From the NCBI GenBank assembly GCA_964583155.1, contig CAZOUY010000011.1, positions 1-33,852 of the forward strand: a stretch of DNA of 33,852 bases, given 5' to 3'. A program made the translations under genes and the position numbers. Shown piece by piece: positions 24,172-31,904 of this stretch (positions are counted from its first letter, which is position 1; every line of letters starts with the position of its first letter). Source of the stretch: CAG-826 sp964583155 (GTDB lineage: Bacteria > Bacillota_I > Bacilli_A > RFN20 > CAG-826). The notes under the pieces were generated by a model, which was not told the DNA's origin, ran no database searches, and saw only the letters and a list, made by a program, of their open reading frames with translations.

Positions 24172-25047
24172 TTATTCCATCTTTATCATCGAAACATTGT
24201 CTTCAAAAATATAGTAAGATCTTCTAAACGCGCCTTGATATTGTGCAAGTATTATTTCATCGCCAATCTCATACTCATAATAGGCAATTTCATCAACTCT
24301 TATGTCAAATTGCTCTTCATCTTTTTTTACAACAAAATTATATTCGTTCGCTAAAAAGGTGTCTCCCGTTTGCTTATCCTTCTCGATAATGATGAATTCG
24401 GCATATTGTGGCTTGGAAAAATCCAAATAAACATTCATGGATCCGAGCGTTAAAAAGGTAATACAAAAGCCTCCAAGTAAGCCAAATAAAGGAATTCCAA
24501 TCATTTTTAACAATGACCGATTATTACGAAAGGATTTGATGCCATAAATCAAGCATAAGATAAATGCTATAATCGCAACCACAATGGAAGGTATGATGAA
24601 TACACTAGGAAACTTATTTCCAAGATATTCAGCATAATGATATATTGTACAAGAAGCACAAAAAGCCAGTATTCCAAAGATGCCAACAAACGATATCTTT
24701 TTCTTATCATTCATAAAGCCGGCGACCAAGCTAACAATAATATTTATCAGCGCATAAATAAAATTCATTAAGCAAGTAATTCTTAAATTATCGAATATAA
24801 GCTTCATAATATGGGGGACGATAAATAAAACCATAATAATTTTTTCAAAAATTGAAAGATTATTTTTGGTAAAAAACGCTATCCAGATCAGAACAATCAA
24901 TACGACCAATCCGATAATTAAATCACCATAAATCGTGTTACAGAAGAATCTAAGACCCGGCAACGTAAAATATAATAATAGGCCGCCGAAAAATATAATA
25001 CTGATTGCAATAATAACAGCGATTTTAAGTTTTCCTTTATCCTCCAT
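24172..25047 (-). CDS. Seven-helix membrane protein with soluble C-terminal domain, unknown function
   Basis: I do not recognise this family. The 291-residue product has about seven hydrophobic segments between residues ~8 and 215. A ~75-residue soluble tail follows, rich in acidic and aromatic residues (EIAYYEYEIGDEIILAQYQGAF). The tail reads like a small beta-barrel that could face outside. AAGGAG precedes the ATG. The gene lies 25 bp behind the CBS-domain gene and both are on the minus strand, so the two are probably one transcript, and the CBS protein may regulate this membrane protein or the signal it handles. Confidence 0.72.
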   Translation of the reverse strand: MEDKGKLKIAVIIAISIIFFGGLLLYFTLPGLRFFCNTIYGDLIIGLVVLIVLIWIAFFTKNNLSIFEKIIMVLFIVPHIMKLIFDNLRITCLMNFIYALINIIVSLVAGFMNDKKKISFVGIFGILAFCASCTIYHYAEYLGNKFPSVFIIPSIVVAIIAFILCLIYGIKSFRNNRSLLKMIGIPLFGLLGGFCITFLTLGSMNVYLDFSKPQYAEFIIIEKDKQTGDTFLANEYNFVVKKDEEQFDIRVDEIAYYEYEIGDEIILAQYQGAFRRSYYIFEDNVSMIKME

Positions 25048-25072
25048 TATCAGTAATCTCCTTGTTTTTAAA

Positions 25073-25477
25073 CTATTCTTCTATTTTAAAAAAATAATCG
25101 ATGATGGTTTTTCGTTTGATTATTCCGATGAAAACTCCGCGATCATCCACAATGGGAATAAAATTTTGTTCTAAGGAAAGCCTGATTACTTCTTTGATAG
25201 GAGTCGATATCGGCAACGCCTTATATGGTCGATATTTTTCAATAGCCTCAATCTTATAGCTTTCCGCCATTTGAAGATCAAAATGACAATTGTTCTTGAT
25301 AAAACGTAAAATATCTCCTTCAGAAATTGTTGTGACAAACTCCCCGTTCTTACCGATTAAAGGCACAACCGAAAACTTATGCACATCAAACTTTTCCAGT
25401 GCTTGTCGAATTGTGGAATCATATTCCAAGTATAAAGTGCTGCATTTTGGAGTCAAAAAATTCAATAGATTAATCAC
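25073..25477 (-). CDS. Stand-alone CBS-domain pair protein
   Basis: A 134-residue protein made only of two CBS motifs (a Bateman module) that bind adenosine nucleotides such as AMP, ATP or c-di-AMP. The first CBS covers residues ~10-62, with KFSVVPLIGKNGEFVTTISEGDILRF. The second covers ~75-132, with QNFIPIVDDRGVFIGIIKRKTIIDYF. There is no attached catalytic or DNA-binding domain, so it must act through a partner. The likely partner is the membrane protein encoded immediately downstream. A TATAAT lies in the gap upstream. Confidence 0.88.
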   Translation of the reverse strand: MINLLNFLTPKCSTLYLEYDSTIRQALEKFDVHKFSVVPLIGKNGEFVTTISEGDILRFIKNNCHFDLQMAESYKIEAIEKYRPYKALPISTPIKEVIRLSLEQNFIPIVDDRGVFIGIIKRKTIIDYFFKIEE

Positions 25478-25695
25478 ATAAGCACGCTCCTCAATCGATT
25501 ACCTTAAATAATATGAAATGACAATTTTATTATAATTGAATGAGGGCCTTTTTTCAATTCATGATAAGGAGCCCGCTCGTTGTGCCTGATAATGATGGTC
25601 ATCGATAATTAAATGCTCAATGAAGCTTTAAATTCTTAGGGTCCAATAAAAACGCACAAAAAACGCACAAAAATATATTTTTATTCTTAAAAGCA
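25478..25695. other. Intergenic stretch with short tandem repeat
   Basis: Contains a likely -10 (TATAAT on the minus strand near 25535) for the CBS gene and two adjacent copies of aacgcacaaaa around 25650-25670. Such sequence can occur next to integrases, but no integrase frame is present and I assign no function. Confidence 0.35.
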
Positions 25696-25722
25696 GAAAA
25701 AAGCCCGATAAAACGGACTTTT
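25696..25722 (-). terminator. Terminator of tRNA-Pro
   Basis: On the minus strand, AGTCCG-TTTTAT-CGGGCT forms a six-pair stem with one G-T pair and is followed by TTTTTT. It lies about 12 bp past the CCA end of tRNA-Pro. Confidence 0.75.
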
Positions 25723-25732
25723 CATATCTCAA

Positions 25733-25809
<77 letters not shown>

Positions 25810-25883
25810 ATTAATAAGAATTATATCATATAATTAGGTTGAATTGAATAGTCAAAAAAGCAATTTAGCATTTTCCAAAGAGG

Positions 25884-26690
25884 CTATTCATCTTTTTTCT
25901 CACTAATAGGCAGATAGTTGTGAAAAGAAACATTATGCTCATTGAGAACAACGTGCTCATTCCAAAACGCAACCGCAGCTTGATAAAACATTTCAGTATT
26001 CTCTTCAACCGATTTTTGGGGATCGGGATAAATAACTTCCGATAGAGTTAAATCCATTCGTGGCTTTATTCTTTTGAAGAGCTTAGGCTTCCGAAACGTT
26101 TCGGCTCCGATAACAATCGGTTGATTCAGCATGGCCGGATATTTAAACGATGATTTCGGAAAAGGTCGCATTTTATTGTAATAGGGCCATAATGTTGCTT
26201 CCGGATAGATAGAAATAACCGCGCCCTTTTTAATTAATAATTCCATCGCCTTGTTGTAATTACGAAAGTTCACCTTATTATTCGGTAAAGGTAAAACTCC
26301 TAACATTTCGACTAGAAAACGAATAAAGGGAATCCGAACCGGATCAGCGTGCGATACCACATAAGTACGGCGCGGAGCCCCAATAAAAACATGTGAAATA
26401 AAGGCATCGTAATAATGACAATGATTGGAGTAAAAGAAATACCCCTGTTTCTTTTTTAATTGCTTTTTAATATTCTTTTTTCCATGAACCCTTATCCCGA
26501 GATTTATTTTAGTCACGACATATAAGATAGGATAAGCGAAAAAATAATACAAAATAAAACTAAAAAAACGAAAAATAATATTTCGATGAATATATTTATA
26601 ATTGTCCGGCAAGGGCTTATGATTAACGCCTATGCCCCCAAAATCATCTTTTTGATCATCATGAAAATAAAAAGTTTTTTTCTTTGCCAT
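25884..26690 (-). CDS. PlsC-family 1-acyl-glycerol-3-phosphate acyltransferase-like protein
   Basis: A membrane-associated acyltransferase of phospholipid or glycolipid synthesis. An N-terminal hydrophobic segment lies at residues ~38-62. The catalytic HX4D motif is NHCHYYDAF near residue 93, followed by the substrate region PLPNNKVNFRN and YPEATLWP, which replaces the usual FPEGTRS and lacks its Gly. A PIVIGAETF stretch fits the last family block. At 268 residues the length is normal. It lies 2 bp behind the glycosyltransferase gene, so the two probably act in one lipid pathway. Confidence 0.85.
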   Translation of the reverse strand: MAKKKTFYFHDDQKDDFGGIGVNHKPLPDNYKYIHRNIIFRFFSFILYYFFAYPILYVVTKINLGIRVHGKKNIKKQLKKKQGYFFYSNHCHYYDAFISHVFIGAPRRTYVVSHADPVRIPFIRFLVEMLGVLPLPNNKVNFRNYNKAMELLIKKGAVISIYPEATLWPYYNKMRPFPKSSFKYPAMLNQPIVIGAETFRKPKLFKRIKPRMDLTLSEVIYPDPQKSVEENTEMFYQAAVAFWNEHVVLNEHNVSFHNYLPISEKKDE

Positions 26691-26692
26691 CT

Positions 26693-27865
26693 TTAAAGCA
26701 AATTCCTTTCCTTCAATTCATTGATAATAATATCGGCAATCTGTGACGCTCCATTTTGTTCCTTATTGATATTCTTTTTAATATTCTTCCTTAACTCCTC
26801 TAAAAAATCCGGGTGCTCATATAAATAAGTCACATGCTTGGGCATTTTTGAAATATCATAGCAAGTAATACCGCATTTTAAGGTATCAACAAAAAGCTTA
26901 GCTGTGGCTTTTTCAATGTTATGAGCGTAATAATCAACAATGACAGGAGTTCCCATAAATAGAGAATCTAAAACAGCATTAGGACCTGATTTCGTAATAA
27001 AAATATCGCTGGCGCCATAATACTCATACGCTAACGGAGTAAACTTTAAAGTAACTAAATTTATGTTAGAAGGCAGTTTGCTTCGTTTCTTTTCAAAATA
27101 TTGGTACACCTTTTCATTTTTGCCGGCCAGCATAATTATGGTCACAGGGAATTTCAGCTTCAAGAGGACATTACATACTTTTTTAGCCTTTCCCGAAGCA
27201 TAAGCACCATCGGCAATCATGATCGTAAAATTGTCTAATGGCAATCCATATTTAAGACGATACTCCTCTTTGGTGCCTTTCGCATTTGCCACTTCTTCAC
27301 GAGCTGTAAAAAAGACTCTCCGAATTTTTTCATAAGCGAATTTTCTTTTCTTAATCGCCTCATCACAGGCAGCCAAATTATTATTGATAAACAAATCCGA
27401 ACGATTGTCCCACCAAACGTGAACATTATTATCCGGGTTATATGTTATCACCGTTAAATTAGGCATATAATGCTTTTTAAGCTCAATGGCCGCAAAGGTG
27501 ATAAAATAATGCGTTGATATAATCACATCCGGACGATAAGCCAATAGAGCTTGGACGGTAGCGTCCGTATACTTTTTAAAGACAGTCCGATGAATAAAAC
27601 GCATAAAGTGCTGTTTACCCGCTAATTCTAAAAACCAAAACACACCAATACCAAAAGCTTTATGACGATTAGTTTCTTTGGTGCAATTCGATAAAAACAC
27701 TTCAAAATCAGCCGTATCTTTACTGCCTTGATCCATTATATAGGACTCAATGATTTCTATTTGATCGCTGTATTTTTCTTTTAATCCTGAGGCAATTGCT
27801 TTCATCGACATAATATGCCCCATTCCTGATTCAATATATGTTAATAAGATCCGTGGTTTTTCCAT
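26693..27865 (-). CDS. MGDG-synthase-like GT28 glycosyltransferase
   Basis: A 390-residue glycosyltransferase of the monogalactosyldiacylglycerol-synthase/UgtP type. The N-terminal lipid-acceptor domain has IESGMGHIMSMKAIASGL. The middle has PDVIISTHYF. The C-terminal GT28 donor domain has LAGKNEKVYQYF, the ASDIFITKSGPNAVLDSLFMGTPVIV sugar-nucleotide site in split form, and a final cap helix. It likely transfers a hexose from UDP-sugar to diacylglycerol or a related lipid at the inner membrane face. It heads a two-gene unit with the acyltransferase. Confidence 0.87.
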   Translation of the reverse strand: MEKPRILLTYIESGMGHIMSMKAIASGLKEKYSDQIEIIESYIMDQGSKDTADFEVFLSNCTKETNRHKAFGIGVFWFLELAGKQHFMRFIHRTVFKKYTDATVQALLAYRPDVIISTHYFITFAAIELKKHYMPNLTVITYNPDNNVHVWWDNRSDLFINNNLAACDEAIKKRKFAYEKIRRVFFTAREEVANAKGTKEEYRLKYGLPLDNFTIMIADGAYASGKAKKVCNVLLKLKFPVTIIMLAGKNEKVYQYFEKKRSKLPSNINLVTLKFTPLAYEYYGASDIFITKSGPNAVLDSLFMGTPVIVDYYAHNIEKATAKLFVDTLKCGITCYDISKMPKHVTYLYEHPDFLEELRKNIKKNINKEQNGASQIADIIINELKERNLL

Positions 27866-28367
27866 AAATAATCCTCGATAATATTTTTATATTCAAATTA
27901 TACCATATAATAAAATTCTTGATTAATTAAAAGATAAACAAATTGATTAGATTATTGATAAGGTTCAATGAGGACCATTAAAAAATATCATCTTAATCTA
28001 AAGTAATGAGCTTTCTTAGCTTTGTCTTATCTTTTCAGCTCACTAAGGCTCCACAAATTTATGTAACACTCCTTCTATTGCTATTATGCTCTTTTAACTT
28101 TCAAATGATGTGAGATAAAATTGGAATAAAAGAAAAGACAGTCTGGTTTTAAAAAAGTAAACCTACCTCTTTTTGCTTGAAAAGTAGCCTGTTTATTTTT
28201 TATTAATATAATAAGATTCATTCTTATTTTTTTAATTCACTACTATATAATGCTAAGAATATTTTTTCCACAAGTATTATTTTTATCTAAAAGTGGTAGA
28301 GAAAAGCATTATCATATTGCATTTCTATTGTGTTATTCCCAGCAATTCTTTCGGAAGAAAATTGTTC
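27866..28367. other. AT-rich intergenic stretch with glycosyltransferase promoter
   Basis: At 27897-27902 on the minus strand, TGGTATAAT is an extended -10 for the glycosyltransferase gene. Around 28150-28206 an imperfect long hairpin (TAAAC...CTAC...TTTT against AAAA...GTAG...GTTTA) followed by T-rich sequence could be a plus-strand terminator of a lost gene. No open frame is supported here. Confidence 0.4.
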
Positions 28368-28706
28368 TTAATTAAGATATAAATCATCCCATATTTCTTT
28401 TACCGATTTTCCATCTATACGCGCATTATCTAAAATAATTTTTAAATCATCATCGCGAAGATAGGTTGTTTCTTCTTCGCCATCAACCCAAAACTCAAAA
28501 TATTTTCCGGTATTGCAAAAAGTTACATACTTCTGAAAATATAGGAAAGTTAGCATATAAGTTTCATAAAAGAATATAGACATAAAATCTTCATAAGAAA
28601 TGATATCAGCAACTCTTTTTGATGCTTTCTGTTCTATCAGATATTGGAATTTACGATTTAATGAAGGATCTAAATCATTTATACCTTGAATCTTGTGATT
28701 TTCCAT
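28368..28706 (-). CDS. Hypothetical acidic protein, unknown function
   Basis: I do not recognise this gene. It is likely real because a strong AGGAGG lies seven bases before the ATG. The 112-residue product is soluble and acidic, with aromatic-rich helices in the middle (SIFFYETYMLTFLYFQKYV) and a C-terminal DDDLKIILDN...EIWDDL. It has no known motif. It stands alone at the start of the AT-rich accessory region, with decayed DNA on its upstream side. Confidence 0.6.
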   Translation of the reverse strand: MENHKIQGINDLDPSLNRKFQYLIEQKASKRVADIISYEDFMSIFFYETYMLTFLYFQKYVTFCNTGKYFEFWVDGEEETTYLRDDDLKIILDNARIDGKSVKEIWDDLYLN

Positions 28707-28821
28707 CTTAGCGCCTCCTAAAAATTTAATATAGAATAAATCAAAATAATTATAGTTTTCCTTTTTTTATCAAGTAGAATTGGCAGTTTTATTAGTTGGT
28801 AGATATAAATAGTTTAAAATA

Positions 28822-29249
28822 ATGCCTTTTACTTATAATGTTTTTATTAAATACTATGAAGAAAATGGATTGGAGTTCCCAAAGAATCATTTATTACAAT
28901 TTCTAAATATATTATTAATAACGCTTATAAAGAATATTCACCACCAAGTATTGTTGAATATTGTAATCAAAATAATTCAGATAAAAAATATAGATATTTA
29001 GAAAAATTAGAACAATCTTGTTTAATATCAAGAGTTAAATGTCACGATATTTCAACAAAAAATAAAAATAATTGAAAAACAATTTGTTATCGATAATGAA
29101 TTCTTGCTTGCTTGTAATTATTTTAACAAAATATTTGTGGTTCATACTTTAGAAAATTATGTTAGTGATTCATCACCAAAATATGTATTTACGTTTAGAT
29201 GATTTTAATATTTCTAAAGATGGAATGACACATTTAAAATTATTTTAAA
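28822..29249 (+). pseudogene. Frameshifted remnant of a COG1373-type AAA ATPase (DUF4143 end)
   Basis: Three overlapping frames carry consecutive pieces of one protein. 28872-29072 reads ...SPPSIVEYCNQ then YRYLEKLEQSCLISRVK and stops. A +1 shift continues with KQFVIDNEFLLA and HTLENYV. A further shift gives RLDDFNISKDGMTHLKLF. The order and pattern (winged-helix-like, then YL..LE...LI.RVK, then YFIDNGLL) fit the C-terminal DUF4143 part of COG1373 ATPases. The ATPase domain is missing. The gene is dead. Confidence 0.5.
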
Positions 29250-29806
29250 ATGTTACACATAATAAAAACTTTTTAGAAACAGGAAGGGGCATGAAGCACT
29301 CTGTACCACAAAAAGTTTTGCCATTTATCTTTTAAGTAGGAAAAATCTTAAAATTAAAAAAAGAAATAATTTTATTATGAATTACGATAAAGATGAAGTA
29401 ATTAATTATTCGTGTATTATCTCTAAAAACTTTTTTGAATATAATAAACAAAAAAAGTAAAATGGAATATTTTATACCAATCTTGTTCATAATACTATCT
29501 ATGATGGAGCACTAGTTAATCAAAAGTAGACAATATTTATCAACCTTTAAAACCAAAACTTTTAAAGTGATGAATATTTGAGGTAGGAAACAAGCATCTC
29601 CACATCTTTCCTATCATAGTAAAAACTGATTTTTCTTTGTCAAATGGAATTTACTTCAATGCTTCCGTTATGCTTTAATTTTTCCTCCCACAACCTTAAT
29701 TCATAACTTTGGCAAGTTGCGTTTATTATAAATAAATTATTATTAACAAAGCGCGAAAAATTTGTTTAACATTTTCATACAATATTTTTTTAAATATTAT
29801 TATAAG
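29250..29806. other. Decayed accessory DNA, no intact gene
   Basis: Holds short broken frames such as one near 29378 starting MNYDKDEVINYSC, none with a ribosome binding site or recognisable domain. The sequence is very AT-rich. It separates the ATPase remnant from the end of the TIR operon. No clear terminator of that operon is visible. Confidence 0.4.
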
Positions 29807-30907
29807 TTAGAAATTTAATTCACCTAGATACACATATGCGTAACTAAAATTATGATGTATTTTATTCAATGGAGTATTAACTTCAATTTTTATTAATTTA
29901 TTTTTTATTAAATCATATTGACTTTTAGAAATAATTCTCTCAATGACTTTATAGCCATCTTTTTTTTCTTCAATGACAAAAATTCCCATTCCAGCCCAAA
30001 AATCAACCATAGAAGAAGCACAAGAACCAATATGCGGCCAATTTTCCCCTCCGGGTCCTAAACCAAAAGAAAAAAGTAAAGGAATCACAGATTCATTCTC
30101 AAAGAATTGTTGACCTCTAAATTCATAATCAATATCCAAAAAGGCCTCATTCAAAATCCTTGATTTTTTATATAATTCATATTTTTCCTCTTTAGAATAA
30201 TGGGTATAATCTAATGAATCATCCAATAATCCACCTTGTAAATTAAAATTTGTTTCTACTTTTCGAATTCTCCTATTTTGATCTTCTATATCGTAAGCAT
30301 TAAACTTTTCCTCATATTGCGAAAAGACTTCATTAATTCGATTTAAGAGATCTTCTTTCGTATATCCAAGTTCTTGGTATTGTTCTCTAGCTAAAATCAA
30401 ACTCAAGGTAGAGTCATCTAATAATGTATTATAAAATTCTAAAATATCTCTAAATGTTTTAGTGTATATATCCAACCCTTTTTGGGGGACATTATTTAAT
30501 TCAGATAATATTACTTCCTCTGACTCATAGCATATTTTGACTTTTCCTTTTGTGTAAGTTTTCATTATTGGAGATAAATACTCTAAAACATATTTAATAT
30601 TAATTACTTCTGCCCAGTCGCATGCTGGATAAGTTTCTGTCCACCAATGCTTATATCCACCGAAACTTGGAACAAAGATAATATCTAACTCCCTATTTAC
30701 AATATTTTCTAGTTTATTGATAACAAAATTTTTAACATCCTCAGTAGTAGCATATTTTCGATACCTTCTTAAAAATAGCCTATTGGTAATACTACTAACT
30801 ATATCTTGCCCCTTTGAATTTAAGTTTTGAGTAGGTAGATTGGTTATAGATAATAGAACATTATTAATATGGTTTGTAATAATACTTGTAATCTCTAATT
30901 TATCCAT
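29807..30907 (-). CDS. Unknown enzyme with distant similarity to isocyanide synthases (DIT1/PvcA)
   Basis: A 366-residue soluble protein, third gene of the TIR operon. The ATG at 30907 is used because GGAGG lies nine bases upstream; the frame extends eight codons further. I know no close family. Residues ~75-160 follow the pattern of isocyanide synthases: a beta strand IIFVPSFGGYKHW, then DWAEVINIKYVLEYL, IMKTYTKGKVKICYES, then a Tyr-containing helix. Near the C terminus, FWAGMGIFVIEE followed by KVIERI resembles their final strand pair. Those enzymes turn an amino acid and ribulose 5-phosphate into an isonitrile. The match is fold-level and from memory; function stays open. Confidence 0.7.
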   Translation of the reverse strand: MDKLEITSIITNHINNVLLSITNLPTQNLNSKGQDIVSSITNRLFLRRYRKYATTEDVKNFVINKLENIVNRELDIIFVPSFGGYKHWWTETYPACDWAEVINIKYVLEYLSPIMKTYTKGKVKICYESEEVILSELNNVPQKGLDIYTKTFRDILEFYNTLLDDSTLSLILAREQYQELGYTKEDLLNRINEVFSQYEEKFNAYDIEDQNRRIRKVETNFNLQGGLLDDSLDYTHYSKEEKYELYKKSRILNEAFLDIDYEFRGQQFFENESVIPLLFSFGLGPGGENWPHIGSCASSMVDFWAGMGIFVIEEKKDGYKVIERIISKSQYDLIKNKLIKIEVNTPLNKIHHNFSYAYVYLGELNF

Positions 30908-30923
30908 AGTGCATTTCCTCCAT

Positions 30924-31904
30924 TTATTCATAGTCCGAATAAAAATTTGTTTTTAGTGTGCAAACATAAGCACCGCATCCCTTTATAATGATTTTATCAT
31001 TAACTTTTAAATTTTCCAAATAATATTCTCCAATATAATCTCTAAAATCAAAGGATGGACCATAAAGTCTATATTTTTTCTTTTTAGATTTCTTTTTTTC
31101 TTTATTTTCTAAAGCAAAGCGTCTTTTATCTAAATATATATCTAAGAGACCTGTATATATACCAATATCTATAATGACACAAATATGATTCCGTATTTTT
31201 TTAATCGCTAAAACAGTAGTTTCTATATTAATTGAATCATTAATAAAATTATAACCAGATTCACAAATTACATTTCCTGTATAGTGTTTTCTATTTAGAT
31301 ACTCTATTATCTTCGGTAAATAATTTTCATTTATTCCTCCGCCAATATTTAAAATACTGAAATTAGAAAATTCAGATAAAATTTGATTGACTATTATTTT
31401 CAAATATTTCATATAATTCTTTTTAAGAAATAAATGAAAATGCAGACCTACAAAGTTAGATTTATATTTATTAATCTCCTCTATAATTTTATGTGTATCT
31501 TGCTTATTTGCCCCAAATCTATCATAAGTATTTGCACAAATATTGAAAGTGGAAATAGACATTCTAACCAAAAAATTAATATTAGAATATTTTTTAAAAG
31601 CATCTAACAATTCAATTGAATCAATGCTAAAAAATGTTACTCCTAATCTAATCAACATATCTAATTCGGATTCATTTTTTATATAAGAAAGCACAAATAA
31701 AATTCTTTTTGGATTAACATGATATTCATTAATCATTTTCATTGCACGATTAACTTCATCAACCTCATAGTAGCATCCTAATCTATTTAGAAAATGAATT
31801 AAATGAGGATTATCATTAACTTTGATAGGGTAATAATATTTGCAATATGATGAATAAAGTCTATATTTCTTTTCGATTAATTCATAATCAATTATTTCTT
31901 TCAT
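30924..31904 (-). CDS. Ornithine/DAP-decarboxylase-fold PLP protein lacking the usual catalytic Cys
   Basis: A fold-type III PLP enzyme, second gene of the TIR operon. K28 in YYPIKVN matches the PLP lysine, H157 in GLHFHL the ring-stacking His, GGG188-190 the phosphate loop and E215 in CESGYN the pyridine Glu. The barrel is followed by a short beta domain with GPSFDFRDY and GAYVC. In decarboxylases the first of these reads GPTCD; here Cys is Phe285, so ordinary decarboxylation is doubtful. At 326 residues it is shorter than the usual ~400. It overlaps the TIR gene by 17 bp and lies 16 bp before the next gene. A racemase, a divergent decarboxylase or a PLP-binding regulator are all possible. 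Confidence 0.82.
   Translation of the reverse strand: MKEIIDYELIEKKYRLYSSYCKYYYPIKVNDNPHLIHFLNRLGCYYEVDEVNRAMKMINEYHVNPKRILFVLSYIKNESELDMLIRLGVTFFSIDSIELLDAFKKYSNINFLVRMSISTFNICANTYDRFGANKQDTHKIIEEINKYKSNFVGLHFHLFLKKNYMKYLKIIVNQILSEFSNFSILNIGGGINENYLPKIIEYLNRKHYTGNVICESGYNFINDSINIETTVLAIKKIRNHICVIIDIGIYTGLLDIYLDKRRFALENKEKKKSKKKKYRLYGPSFDFRDYIGEYYLENLKVNDKIIIKGCGAYVCTLKTNFYSDYE

Noticed and set aside
25560..25680. Possible integrase relic or att site beside tRNA-Pro, suggested by the aacgcacaaaa repeats
   Set aside because: No continuous integrase motif could be read on either strand, and no second copy of the tRNA end was seen nearby.
28100..28210. Hairpin around 28150-28206 as a small RNA or strong terminator
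   Set aside because: The pairing is interrupted by several bulges and there is no gene upstream on that strand; kept only as a comment.
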